A DNA stretch of 64,000 nucleotides from Clostridium formicaceticum (GCF_001854185.1 NZ_CP017603.1:1302001-1366000); one strand, 5' to 3'. Shown: positions 25,416-36,037, counted from the stretch's first letter. The notes: generated from the sequence alone by a model not told the origin. Numbers and translations: made by a program.

Positions 25416-28217
25416 ATGGAATACTTAAAGAAAAAAATATATATCCTTGTAGCAATAACCTTAATACTACAACTTTTCCCCTACCCAGCCTTTGCTATAG
25501 ATACTTTAAGCCCCTACCCAGCCTATGAGGGTCTTCAACATGGCGGTGACCTATACAGAGGTATTCATTTCACAGATATCGATAACCACTGGGGAAAGGC
25601 ACATATTCAGGAAACTGCTGGCCTAGCTTTGATGAAGGGTGTGGGAAATCAACAATTTCAGCCCAATCAAAGTCTTACCCGCCTAGAAGCCTTGACAATT
25701 TTAGTTAAGGCCATAGGTCAAGAGGAGGAAGCACAAAGGTTGGGAGAACAGCAGATGCCTCCAAGGGTTAGGGATATTGTAATACTCAGTACAGCAGACC
25801 ATTGGGGGAAGGGCTACCTACAGGTGGCGCTACAAAACAACATTGTAACCCCTCAAGAAGTCAATGAAATTATGAACTTAACGCCTCAGCAGATGGAAAA
25901 TTTACAACAGCAAGTAGAAAACCGGTTGGAAGCTTATGAGGGTAGAGAACTAACAGCAGCAGAGATGACAAACCTCCAAAATCAAATTGCAGATCAACTG
26001 GAGACCCGTAATACATGGAATCGTCCTGTTAGTCGTCAGCAAGCAGCTGCCTGGATTGCCAGAGCATTAGGTTTGGAGGGAACCTATGGCAGCGGTATAG
26101 TAAGGGTTTATACGTTTAACGATGTAAACCAAATGGATACGGAAAAACTTCCTTTAGTAGAGGCTGTATTACAAAAAGGTATTATGTCTGGTACCTCCGC
26201 TAGTACCTTTGCTCCCAAACAAACCCTTACTAGAGGGGAGATGGCAGCAATGCTAGTAAAGTTTCATGAGGACTTATTAGAAGAAAGAGGTTTAGTGAAG
26301 AAGCAGGGGGAAATTACTGCGGTAGAGGAACTACAGCATGAAGGCGCCAACAAAAGGGTGCTTACCGTAGAAAATGACGACAATAGCAAAAATCTTATTG
26401 TTACAGAAGCCTCTTTAAGAGACTTTCCTGTACAAAGACATGAAAGTTTAGGTTTATCCAATAGCCTACGGAGAGGAGACTGGGTGCGCTATTACCTCAA
26501 TGAAAATGATGAGGTGATTTATGCCTCTGTAGACCCCGGGGCTACAACCACGATAGAAGGTTTTGTGGAAACTATTGATGTAGACAATCGTCAATTGGTG
26601 ATGACAGACTTTCAAAACAAGAGACATATTCTACAGGTACAGCCTTCTGCCAAAATTCAAATTAACGGCAGGGATGTAAATTTTGAAGGATTAATGCATG
26701 GGTTAGAGATTGTGGTAACAGCGAGAAATAATCATGTGTCCAACATAGAGGGTATGCTGGAAGAGGACCCCGATAGACATGGATATATCCCTCCCGGTAG
26801 CCGTACTAAGGTAGGAGATGTGCTATTTATCAATGGAGATACGATAGAAATAAGAGCAAACAATAATAGAGAAAAATACCGTATTACCAACGGAACACAG
26901 ATTTTAAGAAATGAAAGTCCTGCTAACTTATTTGAGATAAAAGAAGGGGACAGAGTGATTCTTTTCTTCAATGATATCTATAGCCCTGATATTGCGACGA
27001 TTAGGGTAGAAGATCATGAACGTCATATCGAAGGAATATATCGCGGGCAAATAGAGCAGGTAGATCAACGAAATAGAGAAATCTTACTAAAAAATGTTAC
27101 TGTTTATCAAAATGGTAGATGGGTAAGTCATTCTAGAGATCAGGTAAGGTTGAAGGCAGAAGGAAATCTTCTTTATGAAGGTGCAGAAAAAATATCCCTT
27201 CAAAACTTAAGCACTAGAAAAAACAGCGAAGTTTATGCAGCGGTGGAAAACAGTTATGGGGTACCAAGGATTGCAAAACTGGTGTTAAAAGGAGGTTCTT
27301 CTGTACTATACGAAAGCAAAATTACAGATATTAACTTTGGTACAGGAAGAATGATTGTAGACAATACGGGACTTGCCTTCCACGCCGGTACCATCGTAGT
27401 CAAAAATAATCGTTTAGTGGACATGCTGAACCTAGACGAAAATCAAATTGTCTATGTTGCTGCAGATCTATTAAGAGGTAATAGAAATGCTTCTTTTGTG
27501 GCTATAGAGTACACAGGAATGGTGGAGGATCGCATAGATCGTACCCGATTAGTGATTTACAGGGGTACAGTAGAGGATATTTACCACTATGGAATTACTA
27601 TGGGTCGGTTAGGCTATCGTCTAGATTATTTAAAGCTAGAGGAAAATCAATGGACTGAAGTTTCCGGCAGAAGAAGAATGACTTTGACAGAAGACACCTT
27701 TATCTTCGATAGCGATTTACAAATGGAAATAGAAGCTGGTTATTTCATGGATACTAGATATATTGACCCAGAAGACATAGAAGATAAAGAATTACGAAGA
27801 CGGGTTGAAGATCGATTCTATCTAGGAAAAGCTGCTTACTTTGTAGTGAGAGAAACCTATACAGATGGGGAAACCTATGAGGAAGTATTGGCGATAAATC
27901 TCACACCAGTAAATATCTATGAAGGCGGTAGACTTCATATAGAGCATAGTGCTATTGGAGAAATAGCTGAAGTAGATATCGATGGAGAGACGATTACCTT
28001 AAGCAATGTAAGACACTGGAATAGTTTAAACAGACGTTGGGAGAGTGCTGTGAATTCAGAAACTATCCTTGCGGATAAAGCTGTCATCGTTGTAAATGAT
28101 GCACCTATCGATAAAGATGAATTCCATAAGTTAAGAAGAAGTGCCAAGGCTTATGTTATCAAGAGCAAGAATTCTTCCACTGGGGATGATGCCTATATTA
28201 TTGTAGTAGAACAATAA
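25416..28217 (+). CDS. SLH-domain surface protein with repeated beta modules
   Basis: 933 residues. An upstream in-frame GTG (25278) lies inside a repeat element. AAAGGAGGG sits just before the ATG at 25416, which opens a proper signal peptide (MEYLKKKIYILVAITLILQL), so that is the start. Three SLH domains anchor it to wall polymer: residues about 47-95 (HFTDIDNHWGKAHIQETAG), about 130-225 (interrupted by a helical insert) and about 230-290. The rest carries around six modules of 65-75 residues with the pattern G-x-I/V-x-x-I/V-D followed by a strand-rich stretch (EGFVETIDVDNRQLVM, IEGIYRGQIEQVDQRNREIL). The same module occurs in the 40179-42065 protein. No catalytic domain seen. Confidence 0.85.
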   Translation: MEYLKKKIYILVAITLILQLFPYPAFAIDTLSPYPAYEGLQHGGDLYRGIHFTDIDNHWGKAHIQETAGLALMKGVGNQQFQPNQSLTRLEALTILVKAIGQEEEAQRLGEQQMPPRVRDIVILSTADHWGKGYLQVALQNNIVTPQEVNEIMNLTPQQMENLQQQVENRLEAYEGRELTAAEMTNLQNQIADQLETRNTWNRPVSRQQAAAWIARALGLEGTYGSGIVRVYTFNDVNQMDTEKLPLVEAVLQKGIMSGTSASTFAPKQTLTRGEMAAMLVKFHEDLLEERGLVKKQGEITAVEELQHEGANKRVLTVENDDNSKNLIVTEASLRDFPVQRHESLGLSNSLRRGDWVRYYLNENDEVIYASVDPGATTTIEGFVETIDVDNRQLVMTDFQNKRHILQVQPSAKIQINGRDVNFEGLMHGLEIVVTARNNHVSNIEGMLEEDPDRHGYIPPGSRTKVGDVLFINGDTIEIRANNNREKYRITNGTQILRNESPANLFEIKEGDRVILFFNDIYSPDIATIRVEDHERHIEGIYRGQIEQVDQRNREILLKNVTVYQNGRWVSHSRDQVRLKAEGNLLYEGAEKISLQNLSTRKNSEVYAAVENSYGVPRIAKLVLKGGSSVLYESKITDINFGTGRMIVDNTGLAFHAGTIVVKNNRLVDMLNLDENQIVYVAADLLRGNRNASFVAIEYTGMVEDRIDRTRLVIYRGTVEDIYHYGITMGRLGYRLDYLKLEENQWTEVSGRRRMTLTEDTFIFDSDLQMEIEAGYFMDTRYIDPEDIEDKELRRRVEDRFYLGKAAYFVVRETYTDGETYEEVLAINLTPVNIYEGGRLHIEHSAIGEIAEVDIDGETITLSNVRHWNSLNRRWESAVNSETILADKAVIVVNDAPIDKDEFHKLRRSAKAYVIKSKNSSTGDDAYIIVVEQ

Positions 28218-28220
28218 CCC

Positions 28221-28254
28221 ATCTAGAGGGGGACGATCCTATCCTCCTCTAGAT
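28221..28254 (+). promoter_or_regulatory. Stable hairpin after the SLH gene, no T-run
   Basis: ATCTAGAGGGGGA pairs with TCCTCCTCTAGAT over 13 positions with one wobble. It is followed by ACCATC rather than T, so it is more likely a 3' mRNA end protector or weak terminator. Confidence 0.45.
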
Positions 28255-28275
28255 ACCATCAGTACATGGAGCCAA

Positions 28276-28349
28276 GACTACGCCAAGGGGACTGTCCATC
28301 TGGCTCGCGCTTCCCAGTGAGCCTGAGGGACTGTCCCCTTGGCGTAGTC
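28276..28349. repeat. REP-like palindromic element, medium form (copy 4)
   Basis: The most symmetric copy: GACTACGCCAAGGGGAC and GTCCCCTTGGCGTAGTC are perfect complements. Inner hairpin GGCTC/GAGCC, where copy 2 has GGCAC/GTGCC. It lies 31 bp before the next gene. Confidence 0.85.
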
Positions 28350-28380
28350 CAACCAACTAACTAATCAAGGGGGAAAAAAA

Positions 28381-29862
28381 ATGAAAAGAAGAATGGCCCA
28401 AATCCTATTAACACTACTGTTGATACTATCCTTTAGCGTGCAAGGCTACGGCTTAGAAATCCCCGGCTATGAAGGCGGTATACAGAATGAAAGCACCTAC
28501 CGCGAAGTGATCTTTATCACAGGAGAACCTATTGTAGTAGAGGGCACAGTAACTGTGAGTGATCGTGGAGACCGTGTTACTTATACCTATAGAAATCTTA
28601 CCAACACAGAAAAAGAGGTTACTTTGACGAGAAATGTTACATTAACAAAGCAAACAACAACCAATGGTAATCATCAAAAGACAGAAACCTTATCCCTTAA
28701 CCGTTACCGGGAGACCATCAACGTAGGAGGCGTGAGATATGAAACCACAGAAGACCAATATCCATGGAGCCAGTCTACTATTTTTCACGAAAAACCTGGT
28801 GTGACCTACTTTGCAGGGAATTGGGACGGAAGAAAAACCTATACCATCAATAGAAACGAGGGGACTGTTAAAGTATCCACGCAAGGAACAATAGTCGGAT
28901 ATGACCATCATTGGGGAGCTACGCAGACACAAAGTATTGTCCATTACATTGAATACCGACAAAACAACAACAATGGAGAAGAAGGTTTATCTTGGGAGGG
29001 AACAGTAGAGGTAAGTGTTGCACACAATCGTACAAAGGATTATCACTATGAAGCCAATGCCCCTTCTCAAATCAGCTTTAGGGGAGGATATCTCTTAACA
29101 GAGAAGGAAGAAAATGTTGTAAAGTATAATTATAATCTACCGAGGATAAGTCAAGAAGGAGAATTGTTGAGGGGAAGAAACAGCGGCACCAGCAGCTTCA
29201 CCCTCGATACAAATCCTGAAAATAAGAGATTAACTATACCTGCGTTGCGGGACATCTCAGGTCACTGGGCAGAAGGCGATATTTTATTCTTAGCCAGTTT
29301 AGAGGCTTTTTATCCAAACAATGTTAACTTTGGCCCCTCTTTACCGATGAGTCGGGGAGAATTCGCCAGAGCTTTAGGGGTAGTGATGGGAATAGAAAAA
29401 GAAGAACAGCCTACAGTAAGGACCCGTGCCGTCAGGACGGTGGAAGAACCCCCTAGCATCTTTGTAGATGTGCCGAAGGAAAATCCCAACCAAAAATATA
29501 TTGAGGCCGTTTATGAAAGAGGGGTCATGAGGGGAGTAGGTCAAGACCATTTTATGCCTAATCAGGGAATCACTAAGGCGGAAGCTACAGTTGCTATTAT
29601 CAAAGCCTTGGGTTTTGAAGGGTTAGCTCCTATCCAGCAATATACCACAGGTTATAGAGATGATGGGGCCGTGCCCCTATGGGCGAAGGATGCGGTTTAT
29701 TTGGCAAGAGAGTTGAAGGTCGTACAGGGAGACAACAACGGTTACTTTCAGCCTAATAGAAATTTAACGAAGGCAGAGGGAGCAGAGATCTTGGTGAACC
29801 TTGTAAACTATCTTCAGCAGGATATAAGGTATGACTATAGAGAGAGAATATTAAATTACTAA
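28381..29862 (+). CDS. SLH-domain surface protein (C-terminal SLH triplet)
   Basis: 493 residues with a signal peptide (KRRMAQILLTLLLILSFSVQ). Residues about 30-290 are a beta-rich domain of unknown function with many Thr/Asn and a conserved-looking TYRNLTNTEKEVTLTRNVTL. Three SLH domains close the protein: about 293-345 (LRDISGHWAEGDILFLASLE), 358-415 (FVDVPKENPNQKYIEAVYER) and 420-480 (WAKDAVYLARELKVVQGDNN). SD is AAGGGGG before ATG. Anchoring to the wall polymer is expected; the function of the N-terminal region is unknown. Confidence 0.85.
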   Translation: MKRRMAQILLTLLLILSFSVQGYGLEIPGYEGGIQNESTYREVIFITGEPIVVEGTVTVSDRGDRVTYTYRNLTNTEKEVTLTRNVTLTKQTTTNGNHQKTETLSLNRYRETINVGGVRYETTEDQYPWSQSTIFHEKPGVTYFAGNWDGRKTYTINRNEGTVKVSTQGTIVGYDHHWGATQTQSIVHYIEYRQNNNNGEEGLSWEGTVEVSVAHNRTKDYHYEANAPSQISFRGGYLLTEKEENVVKYNYNLPRISQEGELLRGRNSGTSSFTLDTNPENKRLTIPALRDISGHWAEGDILFLASLEAFYPNNVNFGPSLPMSRGEFARALGVVMGIEKEEQPTVRTRAVRTVEEPPSIFVDVPKENPNQKYIEAVYERGVMRGVGQDHFMPNQGITKAEATVAIIKALGFEGLAPIQQYTTGYRDDGAVPLWAKDAVYLARELKVVQGDNNGYFQPNRNLTKAEGAEILVNLVNYLQQDIRYDYRERILNY

Positions 29863-29877
29863 AAAGGAAAAAATAGA

Positions 29878-29907
29878 TTGAAAAACCCCCTGAAAAAAGG
29901 ATATAAT
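29878..29907 (+). promoter_or_regulatory. Sigma-A promoter of the coiled-coil gene
   Basis: TTGAAA (29878-29883), 18 bp, TATAAT (29902-29907). Confidence 0.75.
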
Positions 29908-29939
29908 AAGAAAAAACAAGATAAGGGGGATTAATTATC

Positions 29940-30287
29940 TTGGAAGAAAAAATGTTTCTGATGTTAGAAAAAATTTATAGTGAATTACAGGGTGTAAAAG
30001 GAGAAGTAGGTGGCTTAAAATCAGAAGTAGAGGATTTTAAATCAGAAGTAGAGGATTTAAAATCAGAGGTTAAAGAAAATAGTCAGCGTTTAACAGGTGT
30101 AGAAACTCGGTTAACAAAACTAGAAACAAAAGTGGAAAATGAAGTCGTTACCAAAATCAATAGTCTTTTTGACGGATATCTACAAAACACCGAAGCCATC
30201 AATCGTGTGGAGGGTAAGGTAGATCACCTAACAGAAAAAGTAGAAAAGCAAGAGCTAGAAATAAGGGTCATAAAAGGGGGAAAATAG
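29940..30287 (+). CDS. Small cytoplasmic coiled-coil protein
   Basis: 115 residues, no signal peptide or membrane segment. After MEEKMFLMLEKIYSELQGVK the protein is a continuous heptad pattern with short tandem units (KSEVEDF, KSEVEDL, KSEVKEN) and later coils (VETRLTKLETKVENEV, RVEGKVDHLTEKVEKQ). TTG start with AAGGGGGA about 10 bp upstream, and its own promoter. Similar all-coil proteins of unknown role are widespread in clostridia. No function can be assigned. Confidence 0.7.
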   Translation: MEEKMFLMLEKIYSELQGVKGEVGGLKSEVEDFKSEVEDLKSEVKENSQRLTGVETRLTKLETKVENEVVTKINSLFDGYLQNTEAINRVEGKVDHLTEKVEKQELEIRVIKGGK

Positions 30288-30324
30288 CAGCATCTTCTCC
30301 CTTTAGAGTGACCCTTTCCTTTTT

Positions 30325-30343
30325 GTTCCTGTAACACAGGAAC
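30325..30343 (+). promoter_or_regulatory. Hairpin after the coiled-coil gene
   Basis: GTTCCTGT/ACAGGAAC with an AAC loop, preceded rather than followed by a T-run, so it fits a terminator better on the minus strand. Role unclear. Confidence 0.4.
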
Positions 30344-30389
30344 ATTAACTTAACAAAGAACTTTAAACAGTTACAGGTACAGGGACTGA

Positions 30390-30475
30390 GCGAAGTCATG
30401 GGGACGGTTCGAGCGTTTCCGAAGCGTAGCGAAGGACCGAAGGGAAAACGATGGAACCGTCCCCATGGCGTAGCG
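30390..30475. repeat. REP-like palindromic element, long form (copy 5)
   Basis: Outer arms CATGGGGACGGTTC/GAACCGTCCCCATG are perfect. An inner CGTTTCC / GGGAAAACG pair encloses a longer GC-rich spacer than copy 1. It ends GGCGTAGCG. It lies between the coiled-coil gene and pyrG. Confidence 0.85.
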
Positions 30476-30531
30476 GAAATAAAGCACAACTTTAACAAAC
30501 AACTTTAAATTTTAACTATAAGAAAGGATGA

Positions 30532-32136
<1,605 letters not shown>

Positions 32137-32198
32137 AGGAATTATAATAAAAAATTTAATTTTTTTGCAGGAATTTTTTGTAGGACATAGAATAGTAT

Positions 32199-32233
32199 GT
32201 AGTGGAGGAGTTAAGCTCCACTACTGTTTTTTT
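32199..32233 (+). terminator. Terminator after pyrG
   Basis: GTAGTGGAG/CTCCACTAC, 8-nt loop, T-run of eight. Confidence 0.9.
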
Positions 32234-32270
32234 ATGTGCTTTTTAAAACGAAGTTAATGAAGCTACGGGA

Positions 32271-32309
32271 ACTGAACGAAGTCATGGGGACTGTCCCCTT
32301 GGCGTAGTG
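32271..32309. repeat. REP-like element, short form (copy 6)
   Basis: Only the core: CGAAGTCATGGGGACTGTCC then CCTTGGCGTAGTG. GGGGAC-T-GTCCCC is a perfect palindrome with no inner hairpin. Confidence 0.75.
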
Positions 32310-32364
32310 TAGTATGGCACACGATGCTTTTTTTAATAGAAGCTTGTCAAAAAAGGTAAAAAAA

Positions 32365-32460
32365 TTGTAACATACTTGTAATGGTAATTTACAGTGATTA
32401 TGTGTATAATGGTTTTAGTAGCAAGGATAACACTAATTTTACAGTTATGTTACAAACTGT
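32365..32460 (+). promoter_or_regulatory. Inverted repeats upstream of the S-layer gene promoter
   Basis: TTGTAACATA (32365-32374) is complementary to TATGTTACAA (32446-32455). ACAGTT/AACTGT (32441-32446, 32455-32460) forms a second small hairpin. A TATAAT at 32405-32410 may be an additional weak promoter. Possible regulator site; role unknown. Confidence 0.35.
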
Positions 32461-32469
32461 CATCAGAAG

Positions 32470-32498
32470 TTGACCTTGGAAATAACTGATGGTATAAT
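32470..32498 (+). promoter_or_regulatory. Strong promoter of the S-layer-type gene
   Basis: TTGACC (32470-32475), 17 bp, TATAAT (32493-32498) with TGG in front (extended -10). Gives a leader of about 180 nt. Confidence 0.8.
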
Positions 32499-32576
32499 CG
32501 TAGCTACAGGGCAAGTGAAAAGTAAGTGCATAGGAATACATAAGAAAAATTTTGAGACTTGCTTGTTTTAATTAGC

Positions 32577-32601
32577 TTTTAAAGGTTTTAAACCTTTAAA
32601 A
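32577..32601 (+). promoter_or_regulatory. 25-nt perfect palindrome in the S-layer leader
   Basis: TTTTAAAGGTTT, a central T, AAACCTTTAAAA. It lies in the long 5' untranslated region and may stabilise the mRNA or bind a regulator. A weaker pair GCAAGT/ACTTGC brackets the region just upstream. Confidence 0.5.
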
Positions 32602-32687
32602 TATTGTACTTTGGGGGGTTGAATACATAAGCATCCTAAAGTAAGAAAAAAATAAAAAACTTAAAATTTAAAGGAGGAAGAAGAAGG

Positions 32688-34967
32688 ATGAAAAGAAAAA
32701 TAGCTCTATTATTAGCGCTAGCTATGGTATTGACTATGATACCAATGATGTCTTTCGCAGCATCAGGAAACACTAAGACTATTATAACTAGTGTGCCAAG
32801 ATTGGCAGACGACTATAATAGTGAAGGTAAAACAAAAGGAACTTTTACTCCTGCTACTTATTTAGTTATTGAAAGAGACAACTTCGATACAAGTAGCAAC
32901 ATAAGTTTCCAATTAAGAATTGATGGCGCTAAATGGTCTGGAAGCGCAGCTTATGGAGGCGACAATAAGAACGAAGGAGGTAGTGTTACATCTTCAGTAT
33001 ACAACTACTCTGGGTTTGTAGGAACTGGTAAAGCGCTTAACATTCCGGAAGGTGACTTAGCACAATTTGAAGTTGTAAGTAGAACTGACAGAGTGTTAGA
33101 CATTACTTTAATTGACGCTATCGATGATTCAACATCATTTGCTATTCCATTATTCTTTGAAGTAAACGGTTCAGGTACTGTACAAGTAACTGTAGATGCA
33201 GATACTGGAGTTACAAGCGGAACTTTTACAGTAGCAAACGCTACAAAGGGTGCTACAGTAACAACTGTAGACGATATTGTTACTTTTGCTGAAGAAGGTA
33301 CATTAGAAACAATCCGTATTGAAGAAACTTCGGCTGCTGCATTAAGCAAAAAGGATCACGTAATTAAACTTAGATTACCAAACAATTTTGAATGGGTAAA
33401 CAGTGATGTTAAAAACAACGTACAATTTATCGGTGGTTTAGACGCTGAAGTTGTAAGCGTAAACAGCTATGTTGGAGAAAGAGACCTTGACATAACAATA
33501 AAGGTAAAGAGTGCTTCTTCTACTAGAGGTGCTATCTTAATTAGCGACCTTAAAGTTTTAGCAGGAACGAATGCTAGAGAAGGTGACGTAGAATTAAGAG
33601 TTTCAGGTGGAGATGTAACTACTGAAACGATCACAGTAGCAAAATACTCTGATTTTGATGTTATCGTAAAAGCAGATGGTGAGCCTGAAGAACTTATCAG
33701 TGGTAGATTTGAAGGATACAACGGCAAAGATGCTGATGAGTTAGATCATGCTGCTTTTGATGATGAAGCTCACGAATTACAAACTTTAATTATTGAAGAA
33801 GCAACAAACGGTGCATTGTTAGGAAATAGAAGAACAAGAATCGAATTCCCAAGCTGGGTAAAAATTCTTGGTGTAGATGTTGATGCAGACGATGCAGATG
33901 TTACACTTCACGGAATTGACGAAAATGAAATGGAAGGTCCAATCTTCGGATACAAGGATCGTGGTGAAAGCTATCTTGAATTAACTATCAATCCTGATTC
34001 TGGCGCTACTGTTGAAGCAAAAGTTGAATTAACTTTCTACGTATCTATCAAAGCTGATGCTGAAGGAGATATCGTAGCAGAAGTATCTGGTAGAAGTGGT
34101 GCAGAAGGAGAAGTAGTTCTTGGTACAGCTAGAAGAGCTGTAGAAATGGAAATCGAAGGAAAAACAACAATCGTAGATATTGGTAAAAAAGCACAAGCAA
34201 TTCCTGATATTATCATCAGTGAAATTGAAGGCGAAGACCTAATGGAAGGAGATTTAGTGCTTAACCTTTCTAATGGTGCTGTATGGAATGATTATAAAGT
34301 AGAAGTTATCGAAGGAGATCTAGAAATAGACGATGTTGATGATAAAGATTCAAACTTAATCATTACTATTAAGAAGTCAGGTGTTAGTACAAAGGCAAGT
34401 ACAATTAAAATTTCAAATGCATCAATTGATGTAGACAGAACTATCCCTGATGGTGCTGTAAACGTAAGAGTACGTGGAACATCTGCAAGAAAGAACCACT
34501 TACCTGGCAGCGAAAGCAAATCAACTGAGCTTGATGCTGGTTACTTCGATCAAAATAACGTTGTATCTGCTAAAGTAGCAGACGTATTAGCTGGTGGAGA
34601 AAGTGCAGTAGGAAGAGATGCAGTTACTTTAACAATTGGTGAAATTCCAGCTGGTGGAGATGCAGCTCCATATATCAGCAACAACAGAACTTACGCACCA
34701 GTAAGTGCTGTAGCTCAATCTTTAGGAATTGCTAAAAACAACATTATCTGGAACGAAGCTAACAGAACAGTAACAATCATGGGTAACAAAACTGTTCAAA
34801 TGACAATCGGAAGCACAACATTATTAGTAAATGGAACACCTGTAGTAATGGACGTAGCTCCAGAAATCACAAGCAGCAGAACTTTCTTACCAATCGCTTG
34901 GTTAGCAAAGGCTCTTGATGTAGAATATTCTTGGGATGCTGCAACACAAACAGTTACATTTTACTAG
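32688..34967 (+). CDS. S-layer-type major surface protein with C-terminal copper amine oxidase N-like domain
   Basis: 759 residues. Classic signal peptide (KRKIALLLALAMVLTMIPMM, cut near SFAA). The body (30-650) is beta-rich with repeated segments, few Cys and many Asp/Glu. The C-terminal 100 residues form two copper-amine-oxidase-N-like motifs (NNRTYAPVSAVAQSLGI and SSRTFLPIAWLAKALDVEY). These probably anchor it, since there is no SLH domain. Codon use is strongly biased to a few codons (GTA, ACA, GCA, TTA, AAC), unlike its neighbours, which suggests very high expression. The strong promoter, long leader, AAAGGAGG SD and strong terminator agree. Best candidate for the main S-layer protein (inference). 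Confidence 0.8.
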   Translation: MKRKIALLLALAMVLTMIPMMSFAASGNTKTIITSVPRLADDYNSEGKTKGTFTPATYLVIERDNFDTSSNISFQLRIDGAKWSGSAAYGGDNKNEGGSVTSSVYNYSGFVGTGKALNIPEGDLAQFEVVSRTDRVLDITLIDAIDDSTSFAIPLFFEVNGSGTVQVTVDADTGVTSGTFTVANATKGATVTTVDDIVTFAEEGTLETIRIEETSAAALSKKDHVIKLRLPNNFEWVNSDVKNNVQFIGGLDAEVVSVNSYVGERDLDITIKVKSASSTRGAILISDLKVLAGTNAREGDVELRVSGGDVTTETITVAKYSDFDVIVKADGEPEELISGRFEGYNGKDADELDHAAFDDEAHELQTLIIEEATNGALLGNRRTRIEFPSWVKILGVDVDADDADVTLHGIDENEMEGPIFGYKDRGESYLELTINPDSGATVEAKVELTFYVSIKADAEGDIVAEVSGRSGAEGEVVLGTARRAVEMEIEGKTTIVDIGKKAQAIPDIIISEIEGEDLMEGDLVLNLSNGAVWNDYKVEVIEGDLEIDDVDDKDSNLIITIKKSGVSTKASTIKISNASIDVDRTIPDGAVNVRVRGTSARKNHLPGSESKSTELDAGYFDQNNVVSAKVADVLAGGESAVGRDAVTLTIGEIPAGGDAAPYISNNRTYAPVSAVAQSLGIAKNNIIWNEANRTVTIMGNKTVQMTIGSTTLLVNGTPVVMDVAPEITSSRTFLPIAWLAKALDVEYSWDAATQTVTFY

Positions 34968-34994
34968 AATGAAGTAAATACTAAAATGTTTTAT

Positions 34995-35028
34995 AAAAAG
35001 GAGACTCCTTAGGGAGATCTCCTTTTTA
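34995..35028 (+). terminator. Terminator after the S-layer gene
   Basis: AAAAAGGAGA/TCTCCTTTTT with a smaller CTCC...GGGAG stem in the loop. Confidence 0.9.
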
Positions 35029-35247
35029 TCGTAAAAAAAGAATTTATCCTTCGGTATATAGGTAAGACTCATTTTATTTCTAATCTATTAAGAAACTATT
35101 AAAAATAGATTAAGAATAAAGCTAACTGCTGGTAAACTTTTTTAAAATATGATAAAATTGCATTATGCAGCATAGATTTAAAAATAGTTACTTAAATATG
35201 TATAGGGTTTATTTAAAACTATTTTAATGGTAAAGGAGGAAAATGTT

Positions 35248-36006
35248 ATGGCATGGCAAAAATGTAAAATGTTAGTTTCAGGAATCTTCATAGGGGCTTT
35301 AACTACCTTAACCTTCAATGTTTATGCTAATGTAGAGGATAAGGTTACAGCTTTTCTTGCTCCGTATATCGGTTTTGAATTTAATGGTGAAGAAAAACCA
35401 CTGTCCCAAGGCTATACAGTTCTCCTATACGAAGGCAGAACGTATACACCTGCTAGATTTATAGCTGAGGAATTGGGTGCTGAAGTTTTTTGGGATGAAG
35501 CAACACAAACTGTAAAGATAGAAACTCCTTTACAAGAGGATGTGGAGAAGGAAGACATAGATGATAAAACAGAAGAACCTAAGAAGGAAAATCCTGTAGA
35601 AGTAGAGGAAGAAACAAAAGTGCGAAAAAGCTACGAATCTCTACCTGCAACCTACTATGATGGTGATATTCGACTTAAGGTACAAACCGTCGTTATAGAT
35701 GATGAGCAAACAAGAGTCTACATCTCACTTCTCAATGAAGGCAATGTACCCATACAGTTAGAACAAACTGCTACTCTTATAACAATAGATGGAAAAGAAT
35801 ACAAGCAATTGGATACTGGCAGAAGAGTACCAAACCCTTATGTAGGTGATTGGTACAATGATATAAGAAATGATGAATTTACGGATAGTCTTGTCCGGAT
35901 GCCTGCTATACCAGAAGATACAGAAGAATTAACGATAAAGTTTGAGATTAGAGAAAATGACAGGAACCAAAACCGAAAAGAGATAACCTTTAATATTAAA
36001 CTATAA
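35248..36006 (+). CDS. Secreted copper amine oxidase N-terminal domain protein
   Basis: 252 residues. An in-frame ATG lies at 35227, but AAAGGAGG (35232-35239) precedes the ATG at 35248, which opens a signal/anchor segment (CKMLVSGIFIGALTTLTFNV). Residues about 30-85 are a stalk-type copper amine oxidase N domain (GRTYTPARFIAEELGAEVFW). A charged Glu/Lys linker follows (90-130), then a beta-sandwich-like domain (130-252) with RVYISLLNEGNVPIQL, resembling extracellular Ig-like folds. Function unknown; probably surface-associated. It lies 32 bp before the TolC-like gene and may be co-transcribed. Confidence 0.75.
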   Translation: MAWQKCKMLVSGIFIGALTTLTFNVYANVEDKVTAFLAPYIGFEFNGEEKPLSQGYTVLLYEGRTYTPARFIAEELGAEVFWDEATQTVKIETPLQEDVEKEDIDDKTEEPKKENPVEVEEETKVRKSYESLPATYYDGDIRLKVQTVVIDDEQTRVYISLLNEGNVPIQLEQTATLITIDGKEYKQLDTGRRVPNPYVGDWYNDIRNDEFTDSLVRMPAIPEDTEELTIKFEIRENDRNQNRKEITFNIKL

Positions 36007-36037
36007 AACAAAAAGCAATATAAGGAGATGAAGGAAG

